A program made the position numbers and the translations under genes. A stretch of DNA of 30,104 bases from Shewanella sp. (GTDB lineage Bacteria > Pseudomonadota > Gammaproteobacteria > Enterobacterales > Shewanellaceae): assembly GCA_004195335.1 (NCBI GenBank), contig SDWK01000522.1, positions 1 through 30,104 on the forward strand. The letters are read 5' to 3'. The notes beneath the pieces were generated by a model, which ran no database searches, was not told the origin of the DNA, and saw only the letters and a list, made by a program, of their open reading frames with translations. Below are positions 1 through 10,200 of this stretch, one piece after another. Position 1 is the stretch's first letter. The number at the start of each line of letters is the position of its first letter.

Positions 1-29
1 CTTTTACTTTTAAAGCTAAGCAGATGAAA

Positions 30-106
30 TGGGGTGACTGATGGGGCTCGAACCCACGACAACCGGAATCACAATCCGGGGCTCTACCAACTGAGCTACA
101 ATCACC
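30..106 (-). tRNA. hisR: tRNA-His (anticodon GTG)
   Basis: The minus strand folds into a full cloverleaf with loop sequence ATTGTGATT, giving anticodon GTG. The acceptor stem pairs GTGATTG with CAGTCAC. The extra 5' G (G-1) opposite C73, diagnostic of tRNA-His, is present at 106. CCA is encoded (30-32). It follows tRNA-Arg(CCG) by 44 bp on the same strand, the same order as argX-hisR in the gammaproteobacterial argX-hisR-leuT-proM operon. The Leu and Pro tRNAs would lie beyond the left edge. Confidence 0.97.
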
Positions 107-150
107 ACTGACTTTCAACTTACCTTGCTAACATGACGTCCTAATCAATC

Positions 151-227
151 TGGTGCACCCAGAAGGATTCGAACCCTCGGCCTTACCCTCCGGAGGGGTA
201 CGCTCTATCCAGCTGAGCTATGGGTGC
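151..227 (-). tRNA. argX: tRNA-Arg (anticodon CCG)
   Basis: The minus strand gives acceptor stem GCACCCA/TGGGTGC, D-arm AGCTCAGCTGGATAGAGC, anticodon loop CTCCGGA (anticodon CCG, reading CGG), T-loop TTCGAAT and encoded CCA (151-153). The length of 77 nt is normal. It is the promoter-proximal tRNA of the pair, so it probably heads a stable-RNA operon with tRNA-His. Confidence 0.97.
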
Positions 228-247
228 CTGCCTTGTTAGCGCCGCAT

Positions 248-276
248 ATATTATGGATTATTCCCCCCTACGTCTA
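248..276 (-). promoter_or_regulatory. probable sigma70 promoter of the tRNA operon
   Basis: On the minus strand TAGACG (276-271, 4/6 to TTGACA) is followed after 17 bp by TAATAT (253-248, 4/6 to TATAAT). A GC-rich stretch GCGGCGC follows the -10. Such GC-rich discriminators are typical of stringently controlled tRNA/rRNA promoters. The hexamers are only moderate, so the exact assignment is tentative. Confidence 0.45.
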
Positions 277-390
277 CACTTTTTAATGCTTTTTTTTCTG
301 TTTGCTCAAGTTTTAGCTCAATTCTCCCTGATTTCTAGAAAATTCACTGATTTCGGTCAAAAAAGTAGCGTTCGATGTCAAATTAATGAC

Positions 391-419
391 TTGGCACTGC
401 TGATTTTTCATGCTATCAA
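391..419 (+). promoter_or_regulatory. candidate promoter of the GAF-GGDEF gene
   Basis: TTGGCA (391-396, 5/6) and TATCAA (414-419, 4/6) are separated by exactly 17 bp. They lie about 60 bp before the likely ATG at 477. This is a sequence match only. Confidence 0.4.
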
Positions 420-476
420 TACTCGTTAGTCCAAATCCTACTTCTAAAAAAATCAAAAAAGCGATTGGCGGAAATC

Positions 477-3104
477 ATGTTTAGGGAAGAATCGACTCTA
501 CATTCGCAGTACGAAGTTGGGCGTATGCAAAAAAGGATTACGCGCCTAAAGACATTGGCTCTTAAATATAAAAGAGCTGAAGTGACTCAAAATATGCTGC
601 TAGAGATCTCAAATCTTGCGGCTCGAGTCAATTCACCAGAAGAATTCTACTCAGAGATCCATCGCTCCCTAAATCTCCTGCTACATGCAGATAATTTTTT
701 TGTCGCCTTACTCAACCCAGAAACGAACATTCTCGAAATTCCCTTTTTTCTGGATGAAAAAGATACTCACCCATACGAGTCTTATCCTAAAGAAGAACTC
801 TCAGAAACCCTAGCTAGCGGAATTACCGGTTATGTTCTAAAAACGGGTAAGTCTCTGCTCTGTGATGAGTCTAAATTCAATCAACTGATAACCACTAAAC
901 AAATAGTGAGTCGCGGAGCCCCATGCCATCAATGGTTAGGGGTACCCATTAAAGTTAATAATTCAGTTGCTGGTGTATTGGTTGTACAAAGTTACTCTGC
1001 CAATATTAATTTCACTGAAATTGATATTGAACTGATGAATTTTGTTAGCCACCACATATCCGGGGTCATGGAGCGTCTGCAACACCAAGAGCAACTTGAA
1101 AAAGCGATCGTTGAACGAACCAAAGAACTCAGCATCGCTTACGATAAGCTCAAGCAGGAAGTGTTTGAAAGACGGCGCGCAGAACGACTACAGAAATCAT
1201 TATTTGAAATTGCAGGTCTAGCCACTTCGAATATGGAGACAGACGTTTTTTATTCCGAATTGCATCGAATCATCAGCCAACTTATTCCTGCAAATAATTG
1301 CTACATTGCGCTGCTTGATAAACAGTTTTCTCATCTCAGCTTTCCATTTTACGTTAACCAGGTGACCACTGGCTTACCTGATAGCAGAAAAGCATGTGAT
1401 GGACTCACTGAATATGTAATTAAGACAAGAAAACCTTTACTGCTGCACAATAGTGAAATTGAGTCACTGATTGATTCTGGTGAGATCTATTCAAAAACAC
1501 CGGAACTCAACTGCACAAAAGATATTTTTCAATGGATCGGGATCCCTCTGTATATTCATGGTCAGGTTCGAGGTGCATTAACGATTTACAGCCTTAGCAT
1601 GTCCCAAAGTTATCAGGTAAAAGATCTGGAACTACTGACTTTTGTTTCTCAACATATCGCCACCGCAATAGAACGAAAGCTCTCTGCTGAAACATTAAAA
1701 AACAGCTATGAGCAGTTAGAGGAAAGGGTAGTAGAGAGAACGCTGGCACTTGCCATGCTAAATCAAGACTTAGAAAATGAGATAGCTCAGAGACGAAAAA
1801 TTGAGCTGCAGTTGGTACACGACGCTAATCACGATACCTTAACGGGACTTCCCAATCGCTCCATGTTTATGGAACGACTCTCCCAGGCCGTAAAACATAT
1901 CCGCAGACACGGGTTAGACCGATTTGCTCTGCTGTTTATCGATTTAGACAGGTTCAAGCTGATAAACGATACCTTGGGTCATCTCGAAGGCGATCGCTTT
2001 CTGATGGAAACCTCTTCGCGCCTAAAGCTGTGTATTCGTGATAACGATACTCTTGGCAGAATTGGCGGAGATGAGTTTGTTATCTTACTTGACGGCATCA
2101 ATGGAAGCGATGACGCAGAGGAGGTCGCAGAACGAGTATTAACTGAACTGTCGCGCCCTTACAAACTCGCCAATCAGCACTTTATATCTGGTGCTAGCAT
2201 TGGTATTGCATTTAGCCACAATCATAAATCAGATACCTGCGAATCTCTGTTAAGAGATGCTGATGCGGCCATGTATCAGGCCAAAACCAATGGCAAAGGT
2301 TGCTATGTCATATATGATGACAAATCTCATAAGTTAATAAATCAAGATGTACAACTAGAGCTTGAATTACAAAATGCGCTGTCTAATCATGAGCTACTTC
2401 TGAGTTACTTGCCGATTCAGAACCTGAGCACACTAACTACAGTGGCACTGGAGCCACGACTGTACTGGAATCACCCCAGATTAGGAAAAATAAAACAGGC
2501 ACATCTTAATAATATTGCCGAACACTGCGGCCTCACAACTGAACTCGATATCTATCTACTTCAGAGTCTCAACAGCGACGCCCCCGCATTACATAAACGC
2601 TCTCTTAGCCAGCATCCCTTACACATCAATATCTCTGGGAAACACCTGAAACATAAACATGCGGTGAGACAACTCAAAAATGCATTAAAACAGAGCTGCT
2701 TCAAGGCTGAGCAACTATGGTTATTCTTCGATGAACAAGGTTTTATTCTCGATACCGATAACCACATCAATGCCTTTGAAATATTGACAAACCTGCATGT
2801 TAATCTTGGCCTCATGGCCTATGGCAGCGCTCACAGCGCCTTAAGCAGCCTCACCTTCCTGCCGCTACAAGGCCTTAAGCTCGATCCCAGCTATGCCAAT
2901 CAGCTTGAAAGCAAACAGCATATAAAGTTATTAAAGGCTCACTTCCTGACGGCTCAAGCATTAGAGCTTACGGTCTTTGTCGATGGAATTGGCACAACAC
3001 AACAAAGAGAGACCCTGCAAGAGATAGGCTTTAATCTGGGACAAGGACAGGCTTTGGGGAAGGTTTTACACCTAGCTACGATATCAGATCTGAATTGTGC
3101 CTAG
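477..3104 (+). CDS. GAF-GAF-GGDEF diguanylate cyclase with degenerate EAL domain
   Basis: Predicted cytoplasmic c-di-GMP signalling protein of about 875 residues. In order it has two GAF-like sensor domains (about 40-195 and 240-400), each followed by a charged helical linker, then a GGDEF domain (about 440-610) and a C-terminal EAL-derived domain (about 625-870). The GGDEF active site is intact at residues 530-534. RDND at 521-524 is a correctly placed RxxD product-inhibition site, so cyclase activity with feedback control is expected. The EAL part has lost its catalytic residues: EAL reads EPR, DDFG reads MAYG, and the AEGVE motif reads VDGIG. It is therefore probably a c-di-GMP-binding or structural module, not a phosphodiesterase. 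No membrane segment or signal peptide is seen. A TTG 12 bp upstream (465) is in frame, but ATG 477 has a GGCGGA-like ribosome site and is preferred. Confidence 0.88.
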   Translation: MFREESTLHSQYEVGRMQKRITRLKTLALKYKRAEVTQNMLLEISNLAARVNSPEEFYSEIHRSLNLLLHADNFFVALLNPETNILEIPFFLDEKDTHPYESYPKEELSETLASGITGYVLKTGKSLLCDESKFNQLITTKQIVSRGAPCHQWLGVPIKVNNSVAGVLVVQSYSANINFTEIDIELMNFVSHHISGVMERLQHQEQLEKAIVERTKELSIAYDKLKQEVFERRRAERLQKSLFEIAGLATSNMETDVFYSELHRIISQLIPANNCYIALLDKQFSHLSFPFYVNQVTTGLPDSRKACDGLTEYVIKTRKPLLLHNSEIESLIDSGEIYSKTPELNCTKDIFQWIGIPLYIHGQVRGALTIYSLSMSQSYQVKDLELLTFVSQHIATAIERKLSAETLKNSYEQLEERVVERTLALAMLNQDLENEIAQRRKIELQLVHDANHDTLTGLPNRSMFMERLSQAVKHIRRHGLDRFALLFIDLDRFKLINDTLGHLEGDRFLMETSSRLKLCIRDNDTLGRIGGDEFVILLDGINGSDDAEEVAERVLTELSRPYKLANQHFISGASIGIAFSHNHKSDTCESLLRDADAAMYQAKTNGKGCYVIYDDKSHKLINQDVQLELELQNALSNHELLLSYLPIQNLSTLTTVALEPRLYWNHPRLGKIKQAHLNNIAEHCGLTTELDIYLLQSLNSDAPALHKRSLSQHPLHINISGKHLKHKHAVRQLKNALKQSCFKAEQLWLFFDEQGFILDTDNHINAFEILTNLHVNLGLMAYGSAHSALSSLTFLPLQGLKLDPSYANQLESKQHIKLLKAHFLTAQALELTVFVDGIGTTQQRETLQEIGFNLGQGQALGKVLHLATISDLNCA

Positions 3105-3131
3105 CGCCCAGCTTTAAAACAGAAATACTTC

Positions 3132-3162
3132 CTCCATCACCCCCTTATCCAGTGTGATGGAG
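3132..3162. terminator. hairpin between convergent genes
   Basis: A perfect 9-bp stem CTCCATCAC (3132-3140) / GTGATGGAG (3154-3162) with a 13-nt loop lies between the stops of the GGDEF gene and rep. No strong T-run follows on the plus strand. The minus-strand side is mildly T-rich. It may serve as a weak bidirectional terminator. Confidence 0.4.
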
Positions 3163-3180
3163 TAGGCAGACTACACATTA

Positions 3181-5193
3181 TTACTTTTTGAACATATCTC
3201 TTAAGTTGGCAATGTTCGATTTACCTGCCTGCTGACGCTGTTGTTCGCTCTGAGGTTGCTTACGATTCTCCCAAACAAGATCTTCTTGCGGCAACTCCAT
3301 CAAAAATCGACTTGGTTCGCAGCGTATAGTTTCACCAAACTGGCGACGCTCACGGCACAAAACAAACCAGAGCTCTTTCTGAGCTCGGGTGATCCCCACA
3401 TAGGCGAGGCGACGCTCCTCTTCTACGTTGTCTTCATCGATACTGCTTTGATGTGGCAGTATTCGCTCTTCTGTGCCGATCATAAAGACGTAGGGGAACT
3501 CCAGCCCTTTGGAGGCATGCAATGTCATCAGCTGAACCTGATCACCGCTCTCATCTTCGTTGTTACGCTCCATCATATCCCTGAGCGTTAAACGCGTGAC
3601 GACTTCAGGCAAAGTCATCCCTTCATCCAACTCATCACCCTCAAGCATCTCAGTGACCCAGCGATATAACTCGGAGATGTTCTTCATTCGCATCTCAGCC
3701 GCTTTGGCACTTGTGCTGGTCTCATAGAGATAATCTTCGTAATTGATATTACGAATTAGGTGCTTAACCGCATCCACCGGATCACCGCGCGTCGCTTTTT
3801 CACCAGTGTCGATAACGAATTGACCAAACTTATATAAAGACGCCATTGCAGCCGGAGGTAGATGATGGTTTAACTCGGCTTCGAAGATAGCTTCAAACAT
3901 GGATATATGACGTTCGTTAGCATAGTTGCCTAAACGCTCGAGCGTCGACGGGCCAATTCCCCGCTTAGGCAGGTTAACCACACGTAGAAACGCATTATCA
4001 TCATCCGGATTCACCACCAACCTGAGATAGGCCATGATATCTTTAATCTCGGCTCTGCCGAAGAAAGAGGTTCCACCACTGATCTTGTAGGGGATCCTGT
4101 TGGTCATTAATGCTCGCTCAAGCAAACGCGATTGATGGTTACCACGATAGAGAATGGCATAATCGCCGTATTGAGTCCTGCCAACAAATTTATGTCGAAC
4201 CATCTCTGCAATAACACGCTCAGCTTCCTGCTCCTCGTTTGCCGCGATCAACACCCTCAATGGCTCACCATAGGCAAGTTCACTGAACAGCGCCTTTTCG
4301 TAGACGTGGGGATTATTAGCAATAAGTATATTGGCGGCTCTTAAAATACACTGGCTCGAGCGATAGTTTTGTTCGAGTTTTATCAACTTAAGCTTGGGGA
4401 AGTCTGTACCCAGCAAGACCAGATTTTGCGGTTTAGCGCCACGCCAAGAGTAGATAGATTGATCATCATCTCCTACCACGGTAAATCTGGCGCGCGCTCC
4501 AACCAAGAGTTTAACCAACTCATACTGACTGGTGTTGGTATCTTGATACTCATCCACAAGCATGTATTGAATACGCTTCTGCCAGCGATCCCTCACCTCT
4601 TGGTTGTGTCTTAACAGCAAGGTGGGTAGTAAAATAAGATCGTCGAAATCCAGTGCGTTATACGCCTTCATATGCTTAGCATAACGTTGGTATAGGCTGG
4701 CAAAAAGCTGTGATTGCTCATCTTTGGCAATCTTTAATGCCTGATCGGGAACGACCAGATCCCCTTTCCAATTAGAGATAGCCGTCATCAGCATCTTAAG
4801 CAGATCTTTATCACCATCGAATTCATCTTCGGTGAGCTCTTTTAACAGCGCAAGAGAGTCTTGATCATCGAATAGAGAAAACCCAGCTTTTAACCCTACA
4901 ACCTTATGCTCACGCTTGATGATCTCCAAACCTAACGTATGAAATGTAGATATCCATAAGCCTCGGGCCTCTTTGCGCCCCATAGACTGGGCGATACGTT
5001 CTTTCATCTCACGCGCCGCTTTATTGGTAAAAGTTACCGCCGCTATCGTCCGGGGCTGATAACCACACTTTTGCACTAAGTAAGCGATCTTATTAATGAT
5101 CACCCTTGTTTTACCGCTGCCAGCGCCTGCCAGTACTAGGCAAGGGCCAGTAACATAGTGAACAGCATCATTTTGTCCGGGGTTTAGCTTCAT
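3181..5193 (-). CDS. rep: ATP-dependent DNA helicase Rep
   Basis: UvrD/Rep-family superfamily 1A 3'-5' helicase, 670 aa, close to the usual Rep length (about 670). Known role in E. coli: it removes proteins ahead of the replication fork and assists PriC-dependent restart. Visible motifs are Walker A AGAGSGKT (22-29), motif Ia [14 protein letters not shown], motif II DEYQDTN (214-220), motif [16 protein letters not shown] (241-253), motif [15 protein letters not shown] and motif [14 protein letters not shown]. The N-terminus ([27 protein letters not shown]) matches Rep more closely than UvrD. Single-gene unit, convergent with the GGDEF gene and divergent from the TetR operon. Confidence 0.96.
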   Translation of the reverse strand: MKLNPGQNDAVHYVTGPCLVLAGAGSGKTRVIINKIAYLVQKCGYQPRTIAAVTFTNKAAREMKERIAQSMGRKEARGLWISTFHTLGLEIIKREHKVVGLKAGFSLFDDQDSLALLKELTEDEFDGDKDLLKMLMTAISNWKGDLVVPDQALKIAKDEQSQLFASLYQRYAKHMKAYNALDFDDLILLPTLLLRHNQEVRDRWQKRIQYMLVDEYQDTNTSQYELVKLLVGARARFTVVGDDDQSIYSWRGAKPQNLVLLGTDFPKLKLIKLEQNYRSSQCILRAANILIANNPHVYEKALFSELAYGEPLRVLIAANEEQEAERVIAEMVRHKFVGRTQYGDYAILYRGNHQSRLLERALMTNRIPYKISGGTSFFGRAEIKDIMAYLRLVVNPDDDNAFLRVVNLPKRGIGPSTLERLGNYANERHISMFEAIFEAELNHHLPPAAMASLYKFGQFVIDTGEKATRGDPVDAVKHLIRNINYEDYLYETSTSAKAAEMRMKNISELYRWVTEMLEGDELDEGMTLPEVVTRLTLRDMMERNNEDESGDQVQLMTLHASKGLEFPYVFMIGTEERILPHQSSIDEDNVEEERRLAYVGITRAQKELWFVLCRERRQFGETIRCEPSRFLMELPQEDLVWENRKQPQSEQQRQQAGKSNIANLRDMFKK

Positions 5194-5240
5194 CTTTTAA
5201 CTTTTACCAACAAACGAATCAATATTTTTGGGAACCCTAG

Positions 5241-5249
5241 ATCATACCA
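5241..5249 (-). promoter_or_regulatory. extended -10 promoter of rep
   Basis: On the minus strand TGGTATGAT contains TATGAT (5/6) preceded by TG at the extended -10 spacing, 48 bp before the rep start codon. No good -35 lies 17 bp upstream, which is tolerated in extended -10 promoters. Confidence 0.45.
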
Positions 5250-5404
5250 GAAAATAACTTACAATTTCCGACTTCTATTTTATAAGAACAAGCACTGACT
5301 AAACTATTTCAATATCAAAGTGTCTACTACACTGAACTCATATGTTGAACTCTGTTTCACTCGTCCATAACTCAATTTTTTATCTGTCTAGTCAGAATCG
5401 ATAA

Positions 5405-5433
5405 TTGCGATATTCATGTTTGTGACATAGAAT
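5405..5433 (+). promoter_or_regulatory. promoter of the tetR-RND efflux operon
   Basis: TTGCGA (5405-5410, 4/6) and TAGAAT (5428-5433, 5/6) are 17 bp apart. The predicted start point (about 5440) falls inside the 18-bp palindrome at 5436-5453, so a protein bound there would block initiation. Confidence 0.6.
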
Positions 5434-5435
5434 AA

Positions 5436-5453
5436 TGAATGAACGTTCATTCA
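5436..5453. promoter_or_regulatory. palindromic TetR-family operator
   Basis: TGAATGAACGTTCATTCA is a perfect 18-bp palindrome immediately after the -10 box and 13 bp before the TetR-family gene. Perfect palindromes with GAACGTTC-like cores at this place are typical of autorepressed TetR/AcrR regulators. Binding by the adjacent gene product is inferred. Confidence 0.7.
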
Positions 5454-5466
5454 CAACATCCCTTAT

Positions 5467-6075
5467 ATGAAAGATACTATGGATAACAAACGCGAACTAA
5501 TATTTAAAGCCACCGAGAAAATCATTGCCACCAAAGGGCTGCAGGGTCTCTCGATGCAACAAATTGCTCAGGAAGCCGGCGTGGCTGCAGGTACGATTTA
5601 CCGCTACTTCACTGATAAGGAAGAGCTAGTTTCTGAGCTCCGTAAAGACGTGCTACGTGTAGTGGCAAGTCATATCCTGGAAAATTGTGAAGAGGGTACC
5701 CTCGAACAGAGGTTTAAACGTGTCTGGTTCAATATTGTCGATTTTGGACGCCAAAGAACACATGCAAACCTGAGTTATGAGCAGTATATCCATCTTCCAG
5801 GGATAGACACCGGCCCCCATCAAGCTTTTGAAAGAAGCACCTTTGAAGGGCTTCATCATATTTTTACCGAGGGAAGAGATGCCGGGATTTTTCACAATTT
5901 ACAGGATAAAACCTTATTTGCGACCTCTTTAGAGCCGGCAATTGCACTGGGAAGAAGCATTCGTCGCGGCCAGATGCAATATGATAAAACTGAACTAGAA
6001 TTTGTCTGCAACCTTTGCTGGCAATCCATACTGACACCACCTAACACTACTAATAAGGAGCAATCAGGCAGATGA
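5467..6075 (+). CDS. TetR/AcrR-family repressor of adjacent RND efflux genes
   Basis: 202-aa transcription regulator. The N-terminal TetR helix-turn-helix is clear (residues about 10-55: IIATKGLQGLSMQQIAQEAG followed by VAAGTIYRYFTDKEELV). The C-terminal part is a helical ligand/dimer domain that I cannot match to a specific inducer class. The gene is first in an operon: its TGA overlaps the adaptor ATG by 4 bp (ATGA at 6072-6075). With the palindrome over its promoter, it probably represses itself and the pump until an inhibitory compound binds. No strong ribosome site precedes 5467. An in-frame ATG at 5479 (MDNKRELIF) is an equally possible start. Confidence 0.9.
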   Translation: MKDTMDNKRELIFKATEKIIATKGLQGLSMQQIAQEAGVAAGTIYRYFTDKEELVSELRKDVLRVVASHILENCEEGTLEQRFKRVWFNIVDFGRQRTHANLSYEQYIHLPGIDTGPHQAFERSTFEGLHHIFTEGRDAGIFHNLQDKTLFATSLEPAIALGRSIRRGQMQYDKTELEFVCNLCWQSILTPPNTTNKEQSGR

Positions 6076-7190
6076 AAAAATGGACCCTGATTATGCTAAT
6101 CATCGCGTTACTGGCCTTTGGCTCGGTAATAGGTTTTAACGTCATGGTAAAAGGTAAAATTGCCGATGCCATTGCCAATATGCCAGAGCCTGAGTCGCCA
6201 GTTACCACCATGACGCTGATCCCTGAGAGCTGGCAGCCAACCATAGATGCTATCGGTTTCGTAGAACCAAACCAAGGTGTCACGATTGCCAATGAACTGT
6301 CGGGTGTCGTCTCTGAAATTAACTTTGAAAACGGTAGTGCGATCAACAAGGGCCACAGTTTGATAGTGCTCGACTCTAAAGTCGAAAAAGCCAATTTAAA
6401 GAGCAAGATGGTTCAGTTACCTGCTGCCGAAGCCGATTTCAAGCGACTCACACGTCTATACAAACAAAAATCGATATCTAAGCAAGACTTAGACAATAGC
6501 GAATCCAAGTATCTGACTCTGAAAGCCGATATCGAAAGCTTAACCGCCACCATAGACCGTAGAGAGATCGATGCACCTTTCGATGGTTTGGTAGGAATAC
6601 GCAGCGTTAACTTAGGTGAATATCTGCAAGCGGGCACCGATATTGTTCGTCTCGAAGATATCAGCACCATGCAGATCCGCTTTACCGTGCCACAAACACA
6701 GTTACCACGGATCTCAACCGGACAGATCATCCATGTCTATGTAGATGCCTACCCCGAGCAGCCATTTAAAGGCAAAATTTCAGCGATAGAACCTGCAGTT
6801 TTCTATCAAAGTGGTCTTATTCAAATTCAGGCAACCATTCCCAATACCGATACCAAACTGCGTAGCGGGATGTTCGCACGTGTCGAAGTGTTACTGCCTG
6901 AGATGATCAATCAATTTGTTCTGCCTCAAACAGCCATTAACTTCACCCTCTATGGTAATTCTATCTACCTCCTTAACGAGGTTTCTGAAGAGGGAGAAAC
7001 GGTACAGCGTGTTAAACAGATCAATGTGGAAGTACTGGAGCGTAATGGAAATAACGCCTTAGTCACAGGTGAACTGAAGGCAAACGATCACATAGTGACA
7101 TCGGGGCAGATTCGACTCAGTAACAACAGCAAAGTCAAAGTGACCGAGGATAAAGCACTCACTCCTCCAGCCACGATGCCACAACTATAA
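6072..7190 (+). CDS. RND efflux periplasmic adaptor (HlyD/AcrA type)
   Basis: 372-aa membrane fusion protein. An N-terminal signal anchor (about 5-25, WTLIMLIIALLAFGSVIGFNV) is followed by the barrel-sandwich lipoyl half-motifs (VEPNQGVTIANELSGVVSEI and IDAPFDGLVGIRSVNLGEYL), a short alpha-hairpin between them, and beta-barrel and membrane-proximal domains (FTVPQTQLPRI; SGMFARVEVLLPE). It would link the inner-membrane pump encoded next to an outer-membrane TolC-like channel. No outer-membrane factor gene is present here, so TolC is probably encoded elsewhere. AAGGAG lies at 6055-6060, 11 bp before the ATG, which overlaps the upstream TGA, so translation is probably coupled. No lipobox cysteine is visible. 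Confidence 0.93.
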   Translation: MKKWTLIMLIIALLAFGSVIGFNVMVKGKIADAIANMPEPESPVTTMTLIPESWQPTIDAIGFVEPNQGVTIANELSGVVSEINFENGSAINKGHSLIVLDSKVEKANLKSKMVQLPAAEADFKRLTRLYKQKSISKQDLDNSESKYLTLKADIESLTATIDRREIDAPFDGLVGIRSVNLGEYLQAGTDIVRLEDISTMQIRFTVPQTQLPRISTGQIIHVYVDAYPEQPFKGKISAIEPAVFYQSGLIQIQATIPNTDTKLRSGMFARVEVLLPEMINQFVLPQTAINFTLYGNSIYLLNEVSEEGETVQRVKQINVEVLERNGNNALVTGELKANDHIVTSGQIRLSNNSKVKVTEDKALTPPATMPQL

Positions 7191-7202
7191 TAGGAGCTGG
7201 CA

Positions 7203-10200
7203 ATGCGCTTTACTGATATTTTTATTCGCAGGCCGGTACTCGCCGCCTCGATAAGCTTCATGCTGTTACTCTTAGGTTTTTATTCCCTGAGCAGCATGCA
7301 GGTACGTGAATACCCTGAAATGACCAATACAGTGGTCACCGTATCCACCAGCTACTATGGTGCCGATGCAAACCTGATTCAGGGCTTTATCACACAGCCA
7401 CTTGAGCAAGCGTTAGCTCAGGCCGATAACGTCGACTTCATGACATCGGATAGTTTCTTAGGAAGCTCAAAAATCACCGTATACATGAAGCTTAATACCG
7501 ACCCCAATGGGGCCTTGGCTGACATTCTTGCCAAGGTGAATTCGGTACGGTCTCAGCTACCTAAAGAAGCCGAAGACTCGACCGTTGATATGTCTACTGG
7601 TTCACAAACCTCCGTACTTTATATCTCCTTCTATAGCGAAGAGATTAACTCGAGCCAGATCACCGATTACTTAGAGCGAGTGGTAAAACCTCAACTCTTC
7701 ACTATCGACGGTGTCGCTAAGGTTAACCTTTACGGTGGTATTAAATATGCCATGAGGATCTGGTTAGATCCCGCTCGAATGGGAGCCTTCGGTCTCTCAT
7801 CAACTGAGGTCATGCAGGTTTTACAGGCGAATAACTATCAATCTGCAGTAGGTCAGGCTAATGGGGTCTTTACCCTATTTAACGGTACCGCAGATACTCA
7901 GGTTGCGACTGTAGATGAGTTGAAAAAACTGGTCATAGGCAGCAAAGAGGGGCTTGTGGTTCGACTCGGTGATATTGCCGATGTGAGCCTGGAGAAGAGT
8001 CACGATGTCTACCGCGCGCTTGCCGATGGTCAGGAGGCGGTGGTTGTTGCACTTGATGTGACTCCAACAGCAAACCCATTGGTTGTTGCTGCCGATGCGC
8101 GTGCACTCATGCCTGATATTGAACGTAACTTACCTGTTTCGATGAAAACTCGGATCTTATATGACTCCTCTCTTGCCATCGATGAGTCGATTCAAGAGGT
8201 CATTAAGACCATAGGTGAAGCGGCGCTGATCGTTATCATAGTGATCACCTTGTTCTTAGGCTCACTTCGCGCGGTCATTATCCCTATTGTCACCATTCCG
8301 CTCTCCTTGATCGGTGTTGCCATCATAATGATGATGTTTGGCTTTACGCTGAACCTGATGACGCTGCTGGCCATGGTACTCGCCATCGGCTTGGTGGTCG
8401 ATGATGCCATCGTTGTGGTGGAAAATGTCGACCGACATATCAAGTTAGGTGAGACGCCATTTAGAGCTGCAATAATCGGTACTCGTGAAATCGCAGTCCC
8501 GGTAATATCCATGACCATTACGCTGGCAGCCGTGTACGCACCGATTGCATTGATGGGCGGGATCACAGGTTCATTGTTTAAGGAGTTCGCCTTAACCTTA
8601 GCCGGTGCGGTATTTATATCGGGTATTGTGGCTCTGACCTTGTCACCTATGATGTGTTCGAAGATCTTGAAGCCGCATTCGGCGCCTAACCGCTTTGAGC
8701 TCATTGTCGAGAACGTCCTTGAAGGCATGACGAAACGCTATCAGAGTATGCTCAATGCAGTAATGGATCGTAGACCCGTCATTATCGCCTTCGCCGCTAT
8801 CGTTTTTGCGTCTTTGCCTGTCATGTTCAGCTTTATTCCGTCTGAGTTGGCACCGAACGAAGATAAAAGTGTCGTCATGATGATGGGTACCGCCCCCTCT
8901 ACCGCTAACTTAGATTACATCCAATCGAATATGGCGTTAGTCACCGATATGATCAAGTCACATCCTGAGTCGGCGGCTTCACTGGCCTTCGTCGGGATCC
9001 CTAACTCGAATCAAGCCTTCGGTATCGCGCCCTTAGTCCCTTGGAGTGAGCGCGATAAGAGCCAGAAAGAGATGCAAAAGATATTGGGCCAAGAGGTGAA
9101 ACAAGTACCGGGAATGGCGGTCACCACATTCCAGATGCCTGAACTTCCGGGCTCATCGGGTGGTCTGCCGATTCAATTTGTGATCACGACATCTAACTCT
9201 TTTGAAAGCTTGTTCCAGATAGGAAGCAGCGTGCTGGAGAAAGTGCAGCAGAGTCCGCTATTTGTCTACTCTGAGATTAACCTTAAGTTTGATTCCGGCA
9301 CCATGAAAATCCATATCAAACGCGATCTTGCAGGGACCTATGGCATCACGATGCAAGACATTGGTGTGACCTTAACGACGATGATGAGTGATGGTTACGT
9401 TAACCGTATCAACTTGGATGGCCGCTCTTATGAAGTGATCCCTCAAGTTGAACGTCAGTATCGTGCTAATCCCGAGGCGCTCAATGGCTTCTATGTCAAA
9501 GCCGCCGATGGTCGTTCTATTCCTCTATCGAGTCTGGTAGATATTGAAATGATAGCCGAGCCACGCTCTCTGCCTCACTTCAATCAGATGAATGCACTGA
9601 CAGTAGGCGGAGTCGCCACTCCGGGTGTCGCCATCGGCGATGCCATCGCTTTCCTTCAGAATATCGGTGATAACGACCTCCCTAAAGGTTATGACTATGA
9701 TTTCTTAGGCGAAGCTCGTCAGTATGTCACCGAAGGTTCTGCTCTATATGCCACCTTTGGTCTGGCACTTGCTATCATCTTCCTGGTTCTGGCCAGCCAA
9801 TTCGAGAGTGCCAGAGATCCTTTGGTTATCTTGGTATCGGTGCCTCTGGCCATCAGTGGTGCACTTATCGCATTGGGTTGGACTCACATATTTGGCCTCT
9901 CATCGATGAACATCTATACCCAGGTCGGCCTCATCACCCTGGTCGGTTTGATCACCAAACACGGCATCTTGATGTGTGAAGTGGCTAAAGAGGAGCAACT
10001 GCATAATGGCCTGAATAGGACAGAGGCAATTAAACTTGCAGCCACTGTACGTTTGCGTCCAATTCTGATGACGACGGCGGCCATGATTGCCGGCTTAATC
10101 CCGCTGTTATTCGCAGTAGGCGCTGGTGCCATTGCTCGCTTTAATATCGGCCTTGTTATTGTTTCAGGGCTGGCTATCGGTACCCTGTTCACCCTGTTTG

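Noticed and set aside
220..429. 69-codon plus-strand frame beginning in the tRNA-Arg gene
   Set aside because: It overlaps the tRNA and its promoter, is very T/A-rich, has no ribosome site and resembles nothing known to me.
8192..8728. 178-codon minus-strand frame inside the RND gene
   Set aside because: It is antisense to the conserved TM segments of the pump. Its composition (Ile/Met/Ala/Ser-rich) is what reversed membrane-protein codons give.
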